Part shown: piece after piece, positions 46,020-56,922 of the stretch
Numbering within the stretch: position 1 is the stretch's first letter
Layout: each line of letters begins with the position of its first letter
Assembly (NCBI GenBank): GCA_003971905.1
Contig: RSEE01000050.1
Coordinates: 186,001 to 250,000 of the forward strand
Direction of reading: 5' to 3'
Source: Moniliella sp. 'wahieum'
Lineage: Eukaryota > Basidiomycota > Moniliellomycetes > Moniliellales > Moniliellaceae
DNA: 64,000 bases
The notes under the pieces: model-generated
Databases searched by the model: none
What the model was told of the DNA's origin: nothing
The model's input: the letters and a program-made list of their open reading frames with translations, nothing else
Program-made: the position numbers and the translations under genes

Positions 46020-46968
46020 TCAAATTCCGTTTGCCTGCTGCCGGTCGCGTTTCGAGCCAGCGCGAGAGAGCAAGGGCGAGGATTCCGGCGTACTCGGTGG
46101 CCGCGTGCGCTGGGGTGAAGACGGGTTGGTTTCTGACTCTTGTTTCTCCCTCGCTGAAGGATACAGTTGAGGTTCGGCTTTGAGCTGGGATAGAGACCCA
46201 TGTGGGGTAGAAGACATGGGAGGAGAACCCGTGTTTGAAGGAAGGAACTGAGGAGGTTGAGGTGGATGAAAAGCACCTGCTTCCTTTTGTTCCTCTTTTT
46301 CCGTAGGTATTGAAGGAGAAAGAGCTGCTTCCGTTTGATCTTTCTTTTTAGTCACCTTGGAGAGAGAACGGGCGACGGTGACGGTGACGGCGATGGCGAT
46401 GGTGAAGGCGATGGCGATGGAAATGGCAATGGTGGCGGGGATGACGACGGAGTAGCAATTCGCATAACGTACGGATCACGGCTTGGGGGCTTGCGTTGTT
46501 GTCTTGGTGGTGTGGTGAGCACGGCGGAAGAGAGGCTCCAATTGAATGAGTCAAGCACTGTTGGATCCACCTTCTGGACTGGATCAGGAAGCGACCCAAC
46601 AATCGGCTTCTGGGTAGTGGGCATGGGGTGCAACGACCCTTCATCCTCATTGGGAGGAGGCCGGTGCTCAGGTAGTATATTCGGTACTGTTGGTCCCGGC
46701 AGCTTTTCGTCCGACTCCCATCCGTGAAGCCCAGAAGAGGCAGGGAGCAGTGTAGGATCAGGCCGTTCCGCAATAGGTGGCGATTGAACAGGATCGAGTT
46801 CTGGGGGTTGGGTCGCTGATGCCTCCGTAAAAGGGATGTTGGGCGGGTGCGTTTTCAGCTTGGATTGCGGTTTGCGTACGGGCTGGGGCGCGTTGGCACT
46901 CGAGCGCCAAAATGCAGCAACGAGAACAACCACCGACACCCCGCCGCGGCCACACTCATGGCCGCCAT
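46020..46968 (-). CDS. N-terminally anchored Ser/Pro-rich protein, unrecognised
   Basis: The start MAAMSVAAAG (46968), after one break, runs into a membrane segment VSVVVLVAAFWRS (about 46895-46935). A long Pro/Ser/Glu-rich region then contains QPPELDPVQSPPIAERPDPT and NEDEGSLHPMPTTQKPIVGS. A Ser-Pro dipeptide array (about 46375-46450) corresponds to a GCGATG hexanucleotide run in the DNA. After another break it continues ALSPSIPTEKEEQKEAG to a stop at 46020. It looks like a signal-anchored, otherwise disordered protein. No family known. The Ser-Pro array may vary in copy number. Confidence 0.45.
46372..46440. repeat. GGCGAT hexanucleotide repeat within the coding region
   Basis: About 11 imperfect copies of a 6-bp unit (GACGGT, GGCGAT, GGAAAT). 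Being a multiple of three it keeps the frame and encodes Pro-Ser on the minus strand. Confidence 0.85.
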
Positions 46969-47256
46969 CGACCGGTCCAGCGTAGCGGGCATGGTTCAGG
47001 CGATGATGGACGAGCGAGAGAGGGGACGAGAGGGGTTTGCCTTCGAGTGATAAAGCCACAAGTGGACTCAGTCTGTGCTCGAGAGGTGTCGTGAGGCCCA
47101 GAGGGGCCTGAGGCGTGGGCAAACGTTAGGCCCCTGAAACGTTCACACGCATGTCGGTGTGTTCATCCATGCTTGTGACGTGACACACAGTCTCATGTGA
47201 TGCGATCTGCCTTTTTTTTCGGACACCCACTGGAGCTTGGCCACCGCCATCTCTCC

Positions 47257-49195
47257 ATGCCGCCCCAAGTCCAGGTTATCTCGCGCGGCCCTGCCCAAGC
47301 CCACGCCCAAATCCAAGGCGCGATCCGTGCCGGCTCCCGGTGAGGTGAGGGATGTGGATGAGGCCCTCGAGTTGGCGATCAAGTCGGAAGAGCGGTGTGA
47401 GCGGTACATGACCTCGATGGGCAGTACCGCCTACCGAGCTCTCACCACCGCCAGTGATTACTTTGCTGCAGCTGCCCAGCTCGCCACGCAAACAGGCCGC
47501 CACTTGGCTCGGGCCGATGTTGTACAATGGGGCTCGGACGTATTTTACGCTGGCTTCGCAGTTCGTTCTTCCGCCGCGTTGGCGCGCGCTCCAGATGAGT
47601 GTGGAGAGTTACTGTCTCGCCTTGGAGGCCGAGGCAGCTCATTCGGGCGGCAAGGAGACCGAGTTTAAGTGGGACATTATCTACAACTCAGCATGCTATC
47701 AGGCCCGTGTGATCGGTTATGGATGTGGGTGAGCCGAGAAGGCAGGCTCATCACGTACCGCCGGTCCCCCCCGCGGGTCGCTCGTATGGCGTGGCCAACA
47801 ATACCTCTGTTCGTTCCGACTCGGCCCGCGCCATTGAGCTCTACCTTGGCCTCGTTCATGCATACCTCGGTCGACTGCTGGAGCGCACTCTTGTGTCGGG
47901 GGAAATGGACCCTGGTCCCTCTGAAGAACCTGAATCCTCTGCCCCGAAGAGCCGCAAGAGTTGTCCTTTTACGCCAGCTCCCATATCAATCTCCAATCCG
48001 TTCTGACGCCCTCGAGGGAAGTGTGAATTGCCTCCGGCAATGGCTTTCCACTTTTTCGTCCCCCGCGGAATCCGACTGCGCGGAGCAAGTCCAACATGCC
48101 CTTGCGGCGGTGGGCGATGCCGTCGGAGGCCACCGTCGATCCAGCGGACGAAGAAGATAGGGATGCTCATCGGTTCGCACGAGAACGCTTGGCGCTCTGG
48201 GCGTTGGAAGTTCGCATCGGTCTTGCCGAGCAGAGCGGAGACGGTCGCTTGTATCCGATGCCTTGTCTCTCTCCCAGGCGCCCAGGCCGGACTGCCGACT
48301 CGCTCACATCCAACCCGGAGGCCGTCTTGGCTCCCAAGCCGCCTCCCTGTGCCTTGAGTGGCCGGCATGGGCCTGCGGGCTGCACGGCAAGGGTCCCAAG
48401 AGGCCATCCAGCCCAGCTGGGACTTGGCTGCGGCCGCTTCGAGGTTACTCCTCCGCGTACAGGCCTACGGCCAGTCTCAGCCTGGCACGGTGCTCAATGC
48501 GCTGGGAGCTAACGAGATGGCACGCGAAGCCAACGTGGCGCTGGCACAGGTTAGCGAGTTGAGGGCAAGCCAGGTGTTCGGGGACAGCACGCCTCTGGAC
48601 CGCGCCCGAAGGAGGAAACCGTGTCACTCCTCTTGGCTAATGCGAGGGTGTACGCGCGTCGTGCGTTGAGCTCCACTAGTCTCTCCTGGGCCCTGCGGGA
48701 GACCAAGGGGGTATGCCTCACTATGGAACCGCACCGTGCGCGAAGGGTAGATGGAGACACCTCCCTTTTCTGGGAAAAGGTTCGGGATGAGGCTACGTTC
48801 TCGAGCTGTATGCTCGCATTGCCTGGGCTCGCGCACGGCATGCTGCTACTGAGGAGGTCGTAACCGAATCGGTGGAGGAGGCCCAACGTTTGGCTCACGT
48901 GCTTGGACTCTTGTTCACCTCCCCAAGGCAAGAGAAGATCCCTCCCTCAATGAAGGATGGGCTTTGGCTTGGGACCATCGCGTCGAAGGGGGCGAGGGAA
49001 CGGCCCCAGCTCTCGCCTCGGATGTATGCGAGCCGGATGATGCCACCATCTTTGACAATGCGTGGAGCGCAGCTGTCGGGGCTGCTGACTGGCATGGACT
49101 GTGACCTATTTACAGTCTCTATTTCGACGTGGAGGATATCTATGGAGAAACCATGCCCAACCTCGAGGCGTCAGATACAATGTGCAGAGTAGCGA
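47257..49195 (+). CDS. TPR-like helical repeat protein, unrecognised
   Basis: After a short basic N-terminus (PKSRLSRAALPKPTPKSKAR) the frame gives DVDEALELAIKSEERCERY, then TTASDYFAAAAQLATQ, MSVESYCLALEAEA, KWDIIYNSACYQARVIG, ARAIELYLGLVHAYL, RERLALWALEVRIGLAEQ, SWDLAAAASRLLLRVQAYGQ, EMAREANVALAQVSELRA and VEEAQRLAHVLGLL. Paired helices of this kind with Ala/Tyr/Leu at fixed spacing are typical of tetratricopeptide arrays, but no repeat is canonical enough to count them. Breaks lie near 47470, 47730, 48000, 48330 and 48620. The ATG at 47257 is chosen because it precedes the basic start; one indel then follows. It ends 55 bp before the GHITM-type gene stop on the other strand. Confidence 0.5.
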
Positions 49196-49250
49196 TAGTT
49201 CGACAAGGTGCTAGGCCTGGTCACCCAGTAGCCTGCGTTCGGCTGCCCGC

Positions 49251-50299
49251 TTAGTGGCGCTGTTGCCGGTTGCCGAGGATTTGAACCAGGCGAATGAAGA
49301 TGTTGATCAGGTCGAGTTCCAAGCCAGCGAGTCGCGCATCGGATCGGCACGAACAAAGCCAGCCTCCGACATGCGGGCACGCTGGATCACCTTCTGCGTG
49401 TCATAGAGGATGAAGGCAGAGAAGATGCCAGACCACCGTAGAGACTAATCATCTCCGTCACTGCCATTGTGCGGGCAACGTGGCCGGGAGGATGAGCGGG
49501 GTGAGCGAGCTGAGCGCCACAACGGTCACACCCGCCAGAGTGGGCCTCCGAGCCAGAGGTACTGCGACTCCTTCGCCGTAGCACCGACATAGGCCAGCGC
49601 ACCGAATACACCGAGCGTGTAGAGCCCGGCGCGGGCAAGCAGGGTGGGACCAACAAACACGAGCGGGCACAGGACAGCAGCTGCGAAGCGTTGAAGAGCG
49701 TCCAGCAGGCAAACTTGGAAACCGATCCGGGGCGCAGCGTTTGCACGCCAATCATGCCACCAATCGAGGCGGCAAGGCCGGCGCCGAGCACAAGCCACGG
49801 GTTGGCAAGCATGATCCGGAACGCAAAGCCCGACTTGTTGAGATACACAGCGCCAGCGGCAGTGATGGTCAAGCCACCGGCGAGCCACGTGAAGGTGGAA
49901 GAGGTAGTCCTTAACGAAGGGGGAAAAGGCATCCTGACGCTTGGCACGGTTGAAGAACATGTGGGCGACGACAGCGGTGCCCGCCACGAGGCCGACGTTG
50001 GCGGCGACTTGCCCCATCCGCCGGCGCCTCGAAGCTGGGGGACGCGGGGCGGGGAGCGGAGTAGCCATAGTAGCCGCGGCCGCGCGAGTTGGAGCGGGAC
50101 GAGGTGGCAAAGGAGCGGGCGGGGGAGGCGGAGCGGAAGAGCTGCTGGGCGCGGGGGGCGAGCGCAGGGCGCGGGGCGGCGGGCGCGACGAGGGTGCGGA
50201 TGGCGGCGGGGCGGACGACGCTGCGGAGGGCGCGGCGAGCGCAGGGCCCGAGGCCGCGCGGCAGACAGCCGAGCCGAGGGGACCGCGGAGACCAAGCAT
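49251..50299 (-). CDS. mitochondrial Bax-inhibitor-1 family protein (GHITM/TMBIM5 type)
   Basis: Inner-membrane protein of the TMBIM family. In animals TMBIM5 supports cristae structure and cation/proton exchange. The N-terminus (about 80 residues) is rich in Ala, Ser, Arg and Pro with no acidic residues, a fitting mitochondrial presequence (MLGLRGPLGSAVCRAASGPA). Membrane helices follow in fragments: VAANVGLVAGTAVVAHMFFN, LVFVGPTLLARAGLYTLGVF then GALAYVGATAKESQYLWLGG, PLLAGVTVVALSSL, MAVTEMISLYGGLA and, after breaks, FILYDTQKVIQRA. The tail LELDLINIFIRLVQILGNRQ is the family end; the ILYDTQ and LDxxNIFxR patterns separate it from reticular TMBIM forms. Breaks at about 49890, 49530, 49410 and 49320. 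Stop at 49251. Confidence 0.82.
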
Positions 50300-51107
50300 A
50301 GCCGAGGCGGGTGTCGGTGTGCGTGCTGCGGAGGACGCCCGATGGTGGCAAGCTGGGGGTGCGCTGCTTTATACCCGCTGGCCGCACCTGCGCATGCTGA
50401 GTAACGCCCGCACGGCCGCACACGCCTCTCTTCCGCCTGCTTCCGCCCGCTTCCACCCGATTCCGTCCGAGCAGTCCCGAGACACACCATCCATTCGTCA
50501 CCTGCCACGTGCCACGCCTGCGCCTCGCGGGCCGCTGAATGTTATGCTGAGCTCAGCACGGGCCGGTGACCACTGACCCGCCCAGACATGACGTCGCCCT
50601 CTCAGAACGGAGTGACCTGTGACCCTACGATCCCGATGAGCAAGCCTAGAGGGCGTCACGATGCGTTTCCTCTGCTCGGTCCGTCTACTGACGTTTGGCA
50701 AAGGCGACTGTGGATTCAGAAGATAGGATGGGGACAGCACAACAAACAGTATACCACTCGTTGCCCTCGCCTGCGCTGGGCCGCCTCTCCAGGCAGGGGA
50801 GTCATTACACAACATCTTCCATCACCTTTTCCCCTCAGACGAAGCAGTTGGTCGGGATGGAAGAGACCCGGCCGGGTTAGCAGGCTGGGGGACGGAGAAA
50901 TGCTGCTCCGTTACTCCGTTCTGTGGTGGCGGCGGAGGCAGCGCACCACCCAACGGGGTTGTGGACGACGCCGGGGCACAGCTCCTTGTCAGAGGCTCCG
51001 TCGCATCCGTGGGAGCGTTCTTCGCAGGGCTGGTCTCTGGCTGGGGGGAATCGGGTTCGGGTCTGGTTTTCAGTGGTGAGCTTTTCGTCGGGCGGGCCGG
51101 GTTACCA
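50300..51107. other. intergenic, no gene seen
   Basis: About 800 bp between the GHITM-type gene and the TFIID subunit gene, both on the minus strand. A GTGACC word lies near 50565. No protein signal. Confidence 0.45.
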
Positions 51108-53154
51108 TCAGGTGGTCCTTGGGAGATTCTCGGTCAGGACTGCGTGGTAAGCTGCGTGATCGAGACAAGGGAGCGAGCAGTGTCGAGACGGCGTGGGAGG
51201 GAGAAGAATCACGGGGATGGTTCGGAGTTCCACCTGTGGCGGGAACGTCAGTCCTTGGTCCTTGGTCACTTCGGCAGGAACCAAATTCGTCTCCGGCAGT
51301 GCGGGGGAAGACAAGGGCGAATCGACTCTGTTGGTCTGAGGAATCGGATTGGCAGGCGGCCTGCCATTGACATGCTCCTCCTGGGATTTCAACTCCTGGG
51401 ACAATGGGTGGACTTGGGGAGTGGTGGTTCTGGCGGATTTAGCCGGGGAAAGCGAGCCGCTCTTCTCGTTGTTGCCCATATCCGGGGAAATGACTTCGCC
51501 CGGGAGATTGCGGTCGTAAGGATCTCGTGCAGTCCAATCCCAGTGTAGACGAGTGTTCCCCTCTGCGGCGGTGTAAACTCTTCACCAGGATGAGCAGCTT
51601 GCCACGTGCTCCGCAACTCATTGATGGTCGGAGCAAGAGCGCCGTAACTCAATCCCAACAAATGGCGAGGCGCAGGTTTTCCATGGAACACCCTCTCTGC
51701 GCCCTTGTCGTCCAACAATGGGGCGGGATCCGCGAGCCTTGACACTCTCCGTCGCACATCGTGGTCTGCTACCGCCATCGCTGCACTGGCAACTTGCGCG
51801 GGCCAGCGGTAACCCAGTGCAGGCTGGAGCGCACCCGAGGGGGGGAACATGGCAACGCTCTGCCCGTGGGGGTGAGTCATGGATAAATCGGGGCCATATT
51901 GGGAGGCGGTTCTCCTGGTACCACTGGTATCGGCGGGGGAGCAGTAACCAAGATCGAGGGAGGAGGGACGAAAGGCGCATTGGCCCGGACTGACACACCA
52001 GCGTAGAGTGTGTCGGCGGGTGAGAACTGGCCCACGTCCGCTACAGTCGCTGCAATCCGCCGTCGCTTGGCCTTGCAAGTCGCATGGCCGGATCGGGCAG
52101 AGCCGAATCGGTATCGTCAATCTTGTAGTTGGCCGTTGCGGAGGATGAGGCTCGGCTTGCAGTGCGCGTAATTGGCAGCATAGGCGTAAAGGGCAGTGTC
52201 GACTGTAGGCTCGGGTAGTGCTTTGCGCACTTGAGAATGGTCGAATCGGGGCAAGTCGAGCACAGAGTTTGCACCATGCTGAGCAAAGCGCGAAGAGAAG
52301 AAAGGGACTTCGGGCCAGACTTGGCTTCCTCGGTGGCCACGGCGTTTGACCTTTTGGGGGATAGCTCTTTCTCCCTAGGTGCAGGGGAAGCTATCCTTGA
52401 CGGTACCTCGGACAGGGGTGATACGGCAAACATGTCTTCTCTATCCTGCGTTCCAGGAAGAGGAGGGAGATGAGAGGGGATGAACTCGTGGGTGGAAAGG
52501 TACTGAGCCTCTTGCTCAGGAGGGAAGGAAGTGCTACTGCTTGGGCCAGAAGGGGCAGATGAAAGGTCGCCGTCCGTGTCGCTGAACGAAGAGTCGAGTT
52601 CCATTGGTTCCGCATCAGCATCCCCATTTTCCTCATTCTCAGCAGCCGCCTCAACGGCGGCGAGTGCGTAGTATCGGTCGGCAGGATCAACAGGGAGGTA
52701 TTCCCGCACTTGTCGGATCGGGGCGGGCAGGATGTCTTCTGGCCGCACGAGGGCGGCAGCACGCAGCCGCAAGTCGGCCAAGGCAGGCACGTCGCTTGAT
52801 GTGCCAGGCGCTGAACCCATGTTCGATACGGGGTGCCACGCGAGCAGCTCCTCAAGGTCTACCCCAACTTCCTCCAGGGACGCACTCACGTCCCTCAAAT
52901 GCGGCACAGTGCGGTTGGAGAACTCGGCATGGTCGCGCGCACGCTGGCCAAGGAGTGAGATGTACCTCTGCAGGACTTCGCCGAGCATTCCAACGGCGTG
53001 ACCTGATGATCGGCGGAAGCCGGCAGAGTGGAGAGCGATCACGATGGCCGAGTCGACGAGGGCGCCGGCGGCCAGAGCCTGGCGGCTGCGCCCTGCCCCT
53101 CCGAGGGCGCGGGGGTGTGCCAAGTGGGCACGCGGGGGCAGGCGGAAGCGCCAT
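51108..53154 (-). CDS. TFIID subunit with BTP histone-fold (TAF8/TAF3-like)
   Basis: The bromodomain-associated (BTP) histone fold pairs with TAF10 in TFIID. It is visible as ALVDSAIVIALHSAGFRRSS, GHAVGMLGEVLQRYISLLGQ, RARDHAEFSNRT and LRDVSASLEEVGVDLEELLA (about 52840-53075). About 200 residues on, FIPSHLPPLPG (about 52450-52485) is the short motif shared by fungal TAF8/TAF3 proteins. The N-terminus MALPPAPACPLGTPPRP (53154) is the only in-reach ATG and needs one break before the fold. Past a stop at 52041 the chain continues in shifted frames (PADTLYAG, LLGLSYGALAPTINELR, NNEKSGSLSPAKSA) to about 51108. That part could be the same protein or a separate small gene. TAF8 versus TAF3 cannot be decided; no PHD finger is seen, which leans to TAF8. 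Confidence 0.65.
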
Positions 53155-53539
53155 GGGGGAGGAGGAGGTGGTGGTGGCAGAGCTGCCTCGGCTGCGTGGT
53201 CGGCGGAGTGGGGGAGATGGTGTCGCTGTCGACGGCGCGCTGCGTCAATCCATCCACGCTGCCCACGCTGCAGTTGAACACTCGGCCGTGCGACGCGCTG
53301 CTTCGGCTCTCGCCTCCAGCTGGGGCGTCCGCGTCAAGTGGCCCATCGCATTCCGCCCCACCCATTCCGCCCTGTCTGGCAGCGTAGGCGCATCGATCGC
53401 GGGCCGGGAAATTTTGCGTTCGAGCCACCAATCCAACACGCTGCCATGTCTGACCAGCCCGCCGCCCCGCCACCAGCACCACCGTTCCCGCGCCCGCTGC
53501 CCCAGCGGCGGAACACCCCATCGTTCCGCAGGCGCCGGT
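53155..53539. promoter_or_regulatory. divergent promoter region, TFIID subunit and PAB2
   Basis: 385 bp between two divergent starts (53154 minus, 53540 plus). No TATA box. Both promoters and 5' leaders must lie here. Confidence 0.4.
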
Positions 53540-54195
53540 ATGGACGCCGACATGGGAGCGCTCGACGAGGACGCCGAGATTGAGGCGATGAAGGCCCGGA
53601 TGGCCGAGATGGAGGCTGAGGCGGCCAAGCTGCGTGAGATGACCGCTCAGTCCGATGCTGCTGCTCCTGCGCCATCTACTTCCAATCCACCAGCACCGAG
53701 GCCCCCTGGTTCTGGTCCTACGGAGAGGAAAAGGAGGAGGTGGATGCGCGTAGTATCTATGTCGGTAACGTATGTTTCGATGTTCTTCTTCCATTTGTTC
53801 CGTGGTACTGACCCCCCCCCCACAGGTGGACTACGGCGCGTCACCGGAAGAAATTCAACAACACTTCAGCGGATGTGGTAGCATCAACCGGGTAACCATT
53901 TTGTGTGACAAGTTCACTGGCCATCCTAAAGGGTACGTCCTTCGTTTCCACCTAAAAAAAAATCATACCTCTGACACTGGATTAGGTTTGCCTATGTTGA
54001 ATTTTCCGACCCATCATTGGTAGCGAGCGCGATGCTCCTCAACGAGTCCCTCTTCCGCGGCCGCCTTCTGAAGGTTACCGCCAAGCGCACCAACATCCCA
54101 GGTATGACACGGGGGCGTGGGCGTGGCCGGGGGAGGGACGCGGGTATTATCCCCGTCGCCCCTATCGTGGACGGGGTAGGGGGTCGTGGTACTAA
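53540..54195 (+). CDS. PAB2: nuclear poly(A)-binding protein 2
   Basis: Binds poly(A) tails in the nucleus and in fungi also works with the exosome. The N-terminal coiled coil [34 protein letters not shown] is typical. The single RRM follows: DARSIYVGN (RNP2, about 53744-53769), then [29 protein letters not shown], and [12 protein letters not shown] (RNP1, about 53987-54022). Two introns, 53770-53825 and 53933-53985, join in phase at VGN/VDYGA and KG/FAYVEF, positions inside the [21 protein letters not shown] leads to an RGRGRGRG tail ending [17 protein letters not shown] at 54195, once one indel near 54140 is allowed. A further break lies at about 53720. The longer frame that runs on to 54307 is the wrong one. 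Confidence 0.92.
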
Positions 54196-54520
54196 GTCAT
54201 TGACTGCCCCCAATGCCCCAACCATCACCGACCATCAGGAGATGCGAATGGTGGCTGGGCTCAAAATTCAGCTTTCTTGCTTTGTGGCAAACGCTCCCGC
54301 CTGCTAGATTGATTTTTCAGCTGTAAACTTCCGAATGGGATCTTCGCGCGTCTAAAGCGCTCAGGGCACTGCGTTTACCACTGTGTAAGCACAGGCACCG
54401 ACTCCAGTCACGTAGACCCTCCAGCCAAGTAGATAGACACCACACAACAGGTCAAAATTCATCAGCTTCATCAGCGAAGTGCAGTTGATGACTTGCTGAA
54501 CAAAAAATCAACACGATGGA
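54196..54520. other. intergenic before the tRNA gene
   Basis: 325 bp, the PAB2 3' flank. No gene or repeat was seen. Confidence 0.5.
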
Positions 54521-54526
54521 AAAAAA
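54521..54526 (-). terminator. RNA polymerase III terminator of tRNA-Thr
   Basis: A run of six A on the plus strand, TTTTTT on the tRNA strand, immediately after the discriminator base. Confidence 0.85.
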
Positions 54527-54598
54527 TGCCTCCTAGCCGAATCGAACGACTAATCTTCGCATTACGAGTGCGACGCCTTACCATTGAGCCAAAGAGGC
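54527..54598 (-). tRNA. tRNA-Thr (anticodon CGU)
   Basis: A 72-nt intronless tRNA including the discriminator A (54527). The acceptor stem GCCTCTT pairs with AGGAGGC (one U-G). The anticodon stem TCGCA/TGCGA closes the loop CTCGTAA, which places anticodon CGT for ACG codons. The T-stem AGTCG/CGGCT closes TTCGATT. The internal promoter boxes are present: A box TGGCTCAATGG and B box GTTCGATTC. Followed directly by a T6 Pol III terminator. Confidence 0.95.
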
Positions 54599-55307
54599 GT
54601 TAGCAATTCGACAACAAAATGGGAAACACAATTGTCACTACAGACGTACCTCTAAAATTTTTGGTTGTAGGCCCGTGGCCCCTAGTTGATACACTGAATT
54701 GTAGCGACGTACTACGGCGGGCCGACGGCGCGGTCTGAGCTACCAGAAACAGGTGAGCGAGAACGAAGTAAGTAACCAGTTGAGCGAGGAGAGGAGTTAG
54801 GGGTGGTAAGGAAAGCAGAGAAGAATGCGCCAGTGGTGCCTACTACTTGCGCGGCTTACAATTGGATCAAAGTGAGGCGCCGCGTAGGAGCGAGGCGCAC
54901 AGGCCAAGTCTATAGACCCAACCTTTTGAGGGCAGTGCCACTCACAGCAACCATCACGATGGTGCAACAGAATTGATGTAAATTGAGCTACCTGTTGAGA
55001 GCAGAGATTGATGTGCATCTGGCCCACTGCAGGCTGGCATTGCCGACACTCACACCCTGCTCGGCGCTATTGGTCACGCATGCTTTCGTATCAAAAATTT
55101 GGTGCTTGAGGGGTGCTACGTGAGAGAGAACGAAGCGTCTGTTGGCTCAGTAGTAAAAAAGAAGCGAAAGTTGAGGTGGTAGGCTGCCCTACAGGACTCG
55201 TGTTGTTGACCAGGTGACTGTGACTGGGGCCCAAGGGAAAAAGCATGTTATTTGGGTACGGAGGAGTTCAACGTTCAACGCCCGCTGGTGGTCTCTTGAA
55301 CCAAACT
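54599..55307. other. intergenic, no gene seen
   Basis: About 700 bp upstream of the tRNA (on its strand) and at the 3' end of ERV29. No protein signal; a TATA-less tRNA upstream region. Confidence 0.5.
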
Positions 55308-56648
55308 TTACGATTCCTTCTTGGCTTCGTCAATCGAGTAGGACCAGGGCCCATATTGACCAGCGAAGCAACCCCCTACATGCTGAGCGTCTGGAAAAAA
55401 GTCGTACCGGAGGAAATCCCGAGACGGGGTGCGTGTGCACGGACCAGAAGTGTTCACGACCAAAATTGAACGAGGAGAGGAGCAGCACAAGGAAGGAAGC
55501 CGACCAGCGGGCTTTGAACCCGACACAACCATGACGCACGCACCGAGACCCAGGACAGCCGTGATAGCACGAAGGAAAGACCACTCCCCAGGAATGAAGC
55601 CAATGAACAAGCCAATGAGCAGCACACGCCCGGCGAGTTGGAGGTAGATGTTTCGATCGGTAGGAGAAATCGAGGGTAGCCCAGCAAGGATCGGGTGGTG
55701 GTGCTTTCTTTCAGCTTTGAGAGAGTCAGAGAGACACATCAACAGGCCGCCGATGACCGAAAGGTTGCGCAGGAAAAAGGTTGCATCCAGCAGCATTCCG
55801 TACCCCACCGCTGCGCGAAGATCACACACAGTAAAGCGCGACAGAAAGCTTCGGGAAAACGCCGCAAAATGACGGCAAACGAAGCCGCGGTCATGACAAC
55901 GACATTGGTCAGGAGGAAAAATATGACTGAATCCCCAGTAAAAGTGCCGGTATCGCTGAAGGTAGGCGAGCTGGTCAGACCATTGGGACACGATACGGAT
56001 CGCATCCTCGAGGAAGGTGACGACAATCAAAAAACCGACAAGGGCGGGATGTAAGGTTTGATCGGGTGTGTGTACGTGTCGATGGCATCCTCTGCGCGCG
56101 AAGAGAAGTCCTTCAGCTGCTGTATGAGAGGGTGGGTGTCGGCATCGGTCCACGCAGAGAAGCAGGGGCGGCGGACGAGGGTGCTTCCACCGTAGGGGGC
56201 GCCGAACGACGACGACCCATATCCCCCGCCATAGCCAGCGCTGTAGGGTGAAGGACCGGCGTAAGAAGCAGGTCGCGTATGGCCATATGCATAGGGGCTG
56301 GCAGTGCTGGCATAAGAGCCCATGCCGACGGGGGGCATGTGCCCAGGGGCAGCAACGCTGGCGTGTGGGGCATGCCGGGTATGCATATTGCCATACATGG
56401 GCCTTGGCTCGCGGTGTAGGGCACACCGCTCATAGACGCATAGTTGCGGTGGCCGAGCCCAGTGGTGGGTGCCGGGGGCAGGGGTGGACGAGGCGCGCGA
56501 GGAGAACGCTGCGAAGGGGAGGGCTGGGGCGGGGGCGAGGCGAGAGGCGCGGGGAGTGGGAGAGGGGCATGTAGGGGTTGCGGGGCGTACCCAACGTCGG
56601 CGGAGCCCCCGCGGCGGGAGCACCGAGATGAGTGGGCTGGTACGCCAT
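55308..56648 (-). CDS. ERV29: Erv29/SURF4 COPII cargo receptor
   Basis: Multi-pass ER protein that selects soluble cargo (for example glyco-pro-alpha-factor in yeast) for COPII vesicles and cycles through the Golgi. The start MAYQPTHLGAPAAGAPPTLG (56648) opens a Gly/Tyr/Pro-rich tail of about 150 residues, longer than in yeast. The core then follows: SRAEDAIDTYTHPIKPYIPP, after one break LVGFLIVVTFLEDAIRI, VSQWSDQLAYLQRY, GYGMLLDATFFLRNLSVIGG, LLMCLSDSL, YLQLAGRVLLIGLFIGF and GEWSFLRAITAVLGLGACVM. The conserved end RRDFLRYDFF is partly shifted, and SIDEAKKES ends the protein at 55308. A C-terminal di-lysine-type signal (KKxx) fits ER retrieval. Breaks at about 56430, 56033, 55900 and 55500. 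Next gene on the same strand is SEC12. Confidence 0.88.
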
Positions 56649-56922
56649 CGAAGAGGGGTGTGGTGGTGGTGGGGGGGGGGCGGTGGGGGCGGGGGTGTGG
56701 CGGTGCAGGAACAGCTGAGTACTGCGACCGAATTAACTGCGTCCATCCTCGCTGCCGGCCACACTACGGGGATATGCTCGCCTGTCCTCGCCCGATCATC
56801 GATCATCCTGAGCCACGTGGCAGGTGTGCAATTTCAAAACCAACATGTGCATCCCTACGCCCTCGTAGGTCTTGGCACTTCTACGTGTCCAAGACGGTCA
56901 CAGCATAGCACAGCATGCCTTG

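Noticed and set aside
52604-53881. Long plus-strand frame (425 codons) ending in PAB2
   Set aside because: Its first 300 codons are the antisense of the TFIID subunit gene. Only the part from 53540 is the PAB2 N-terminus.
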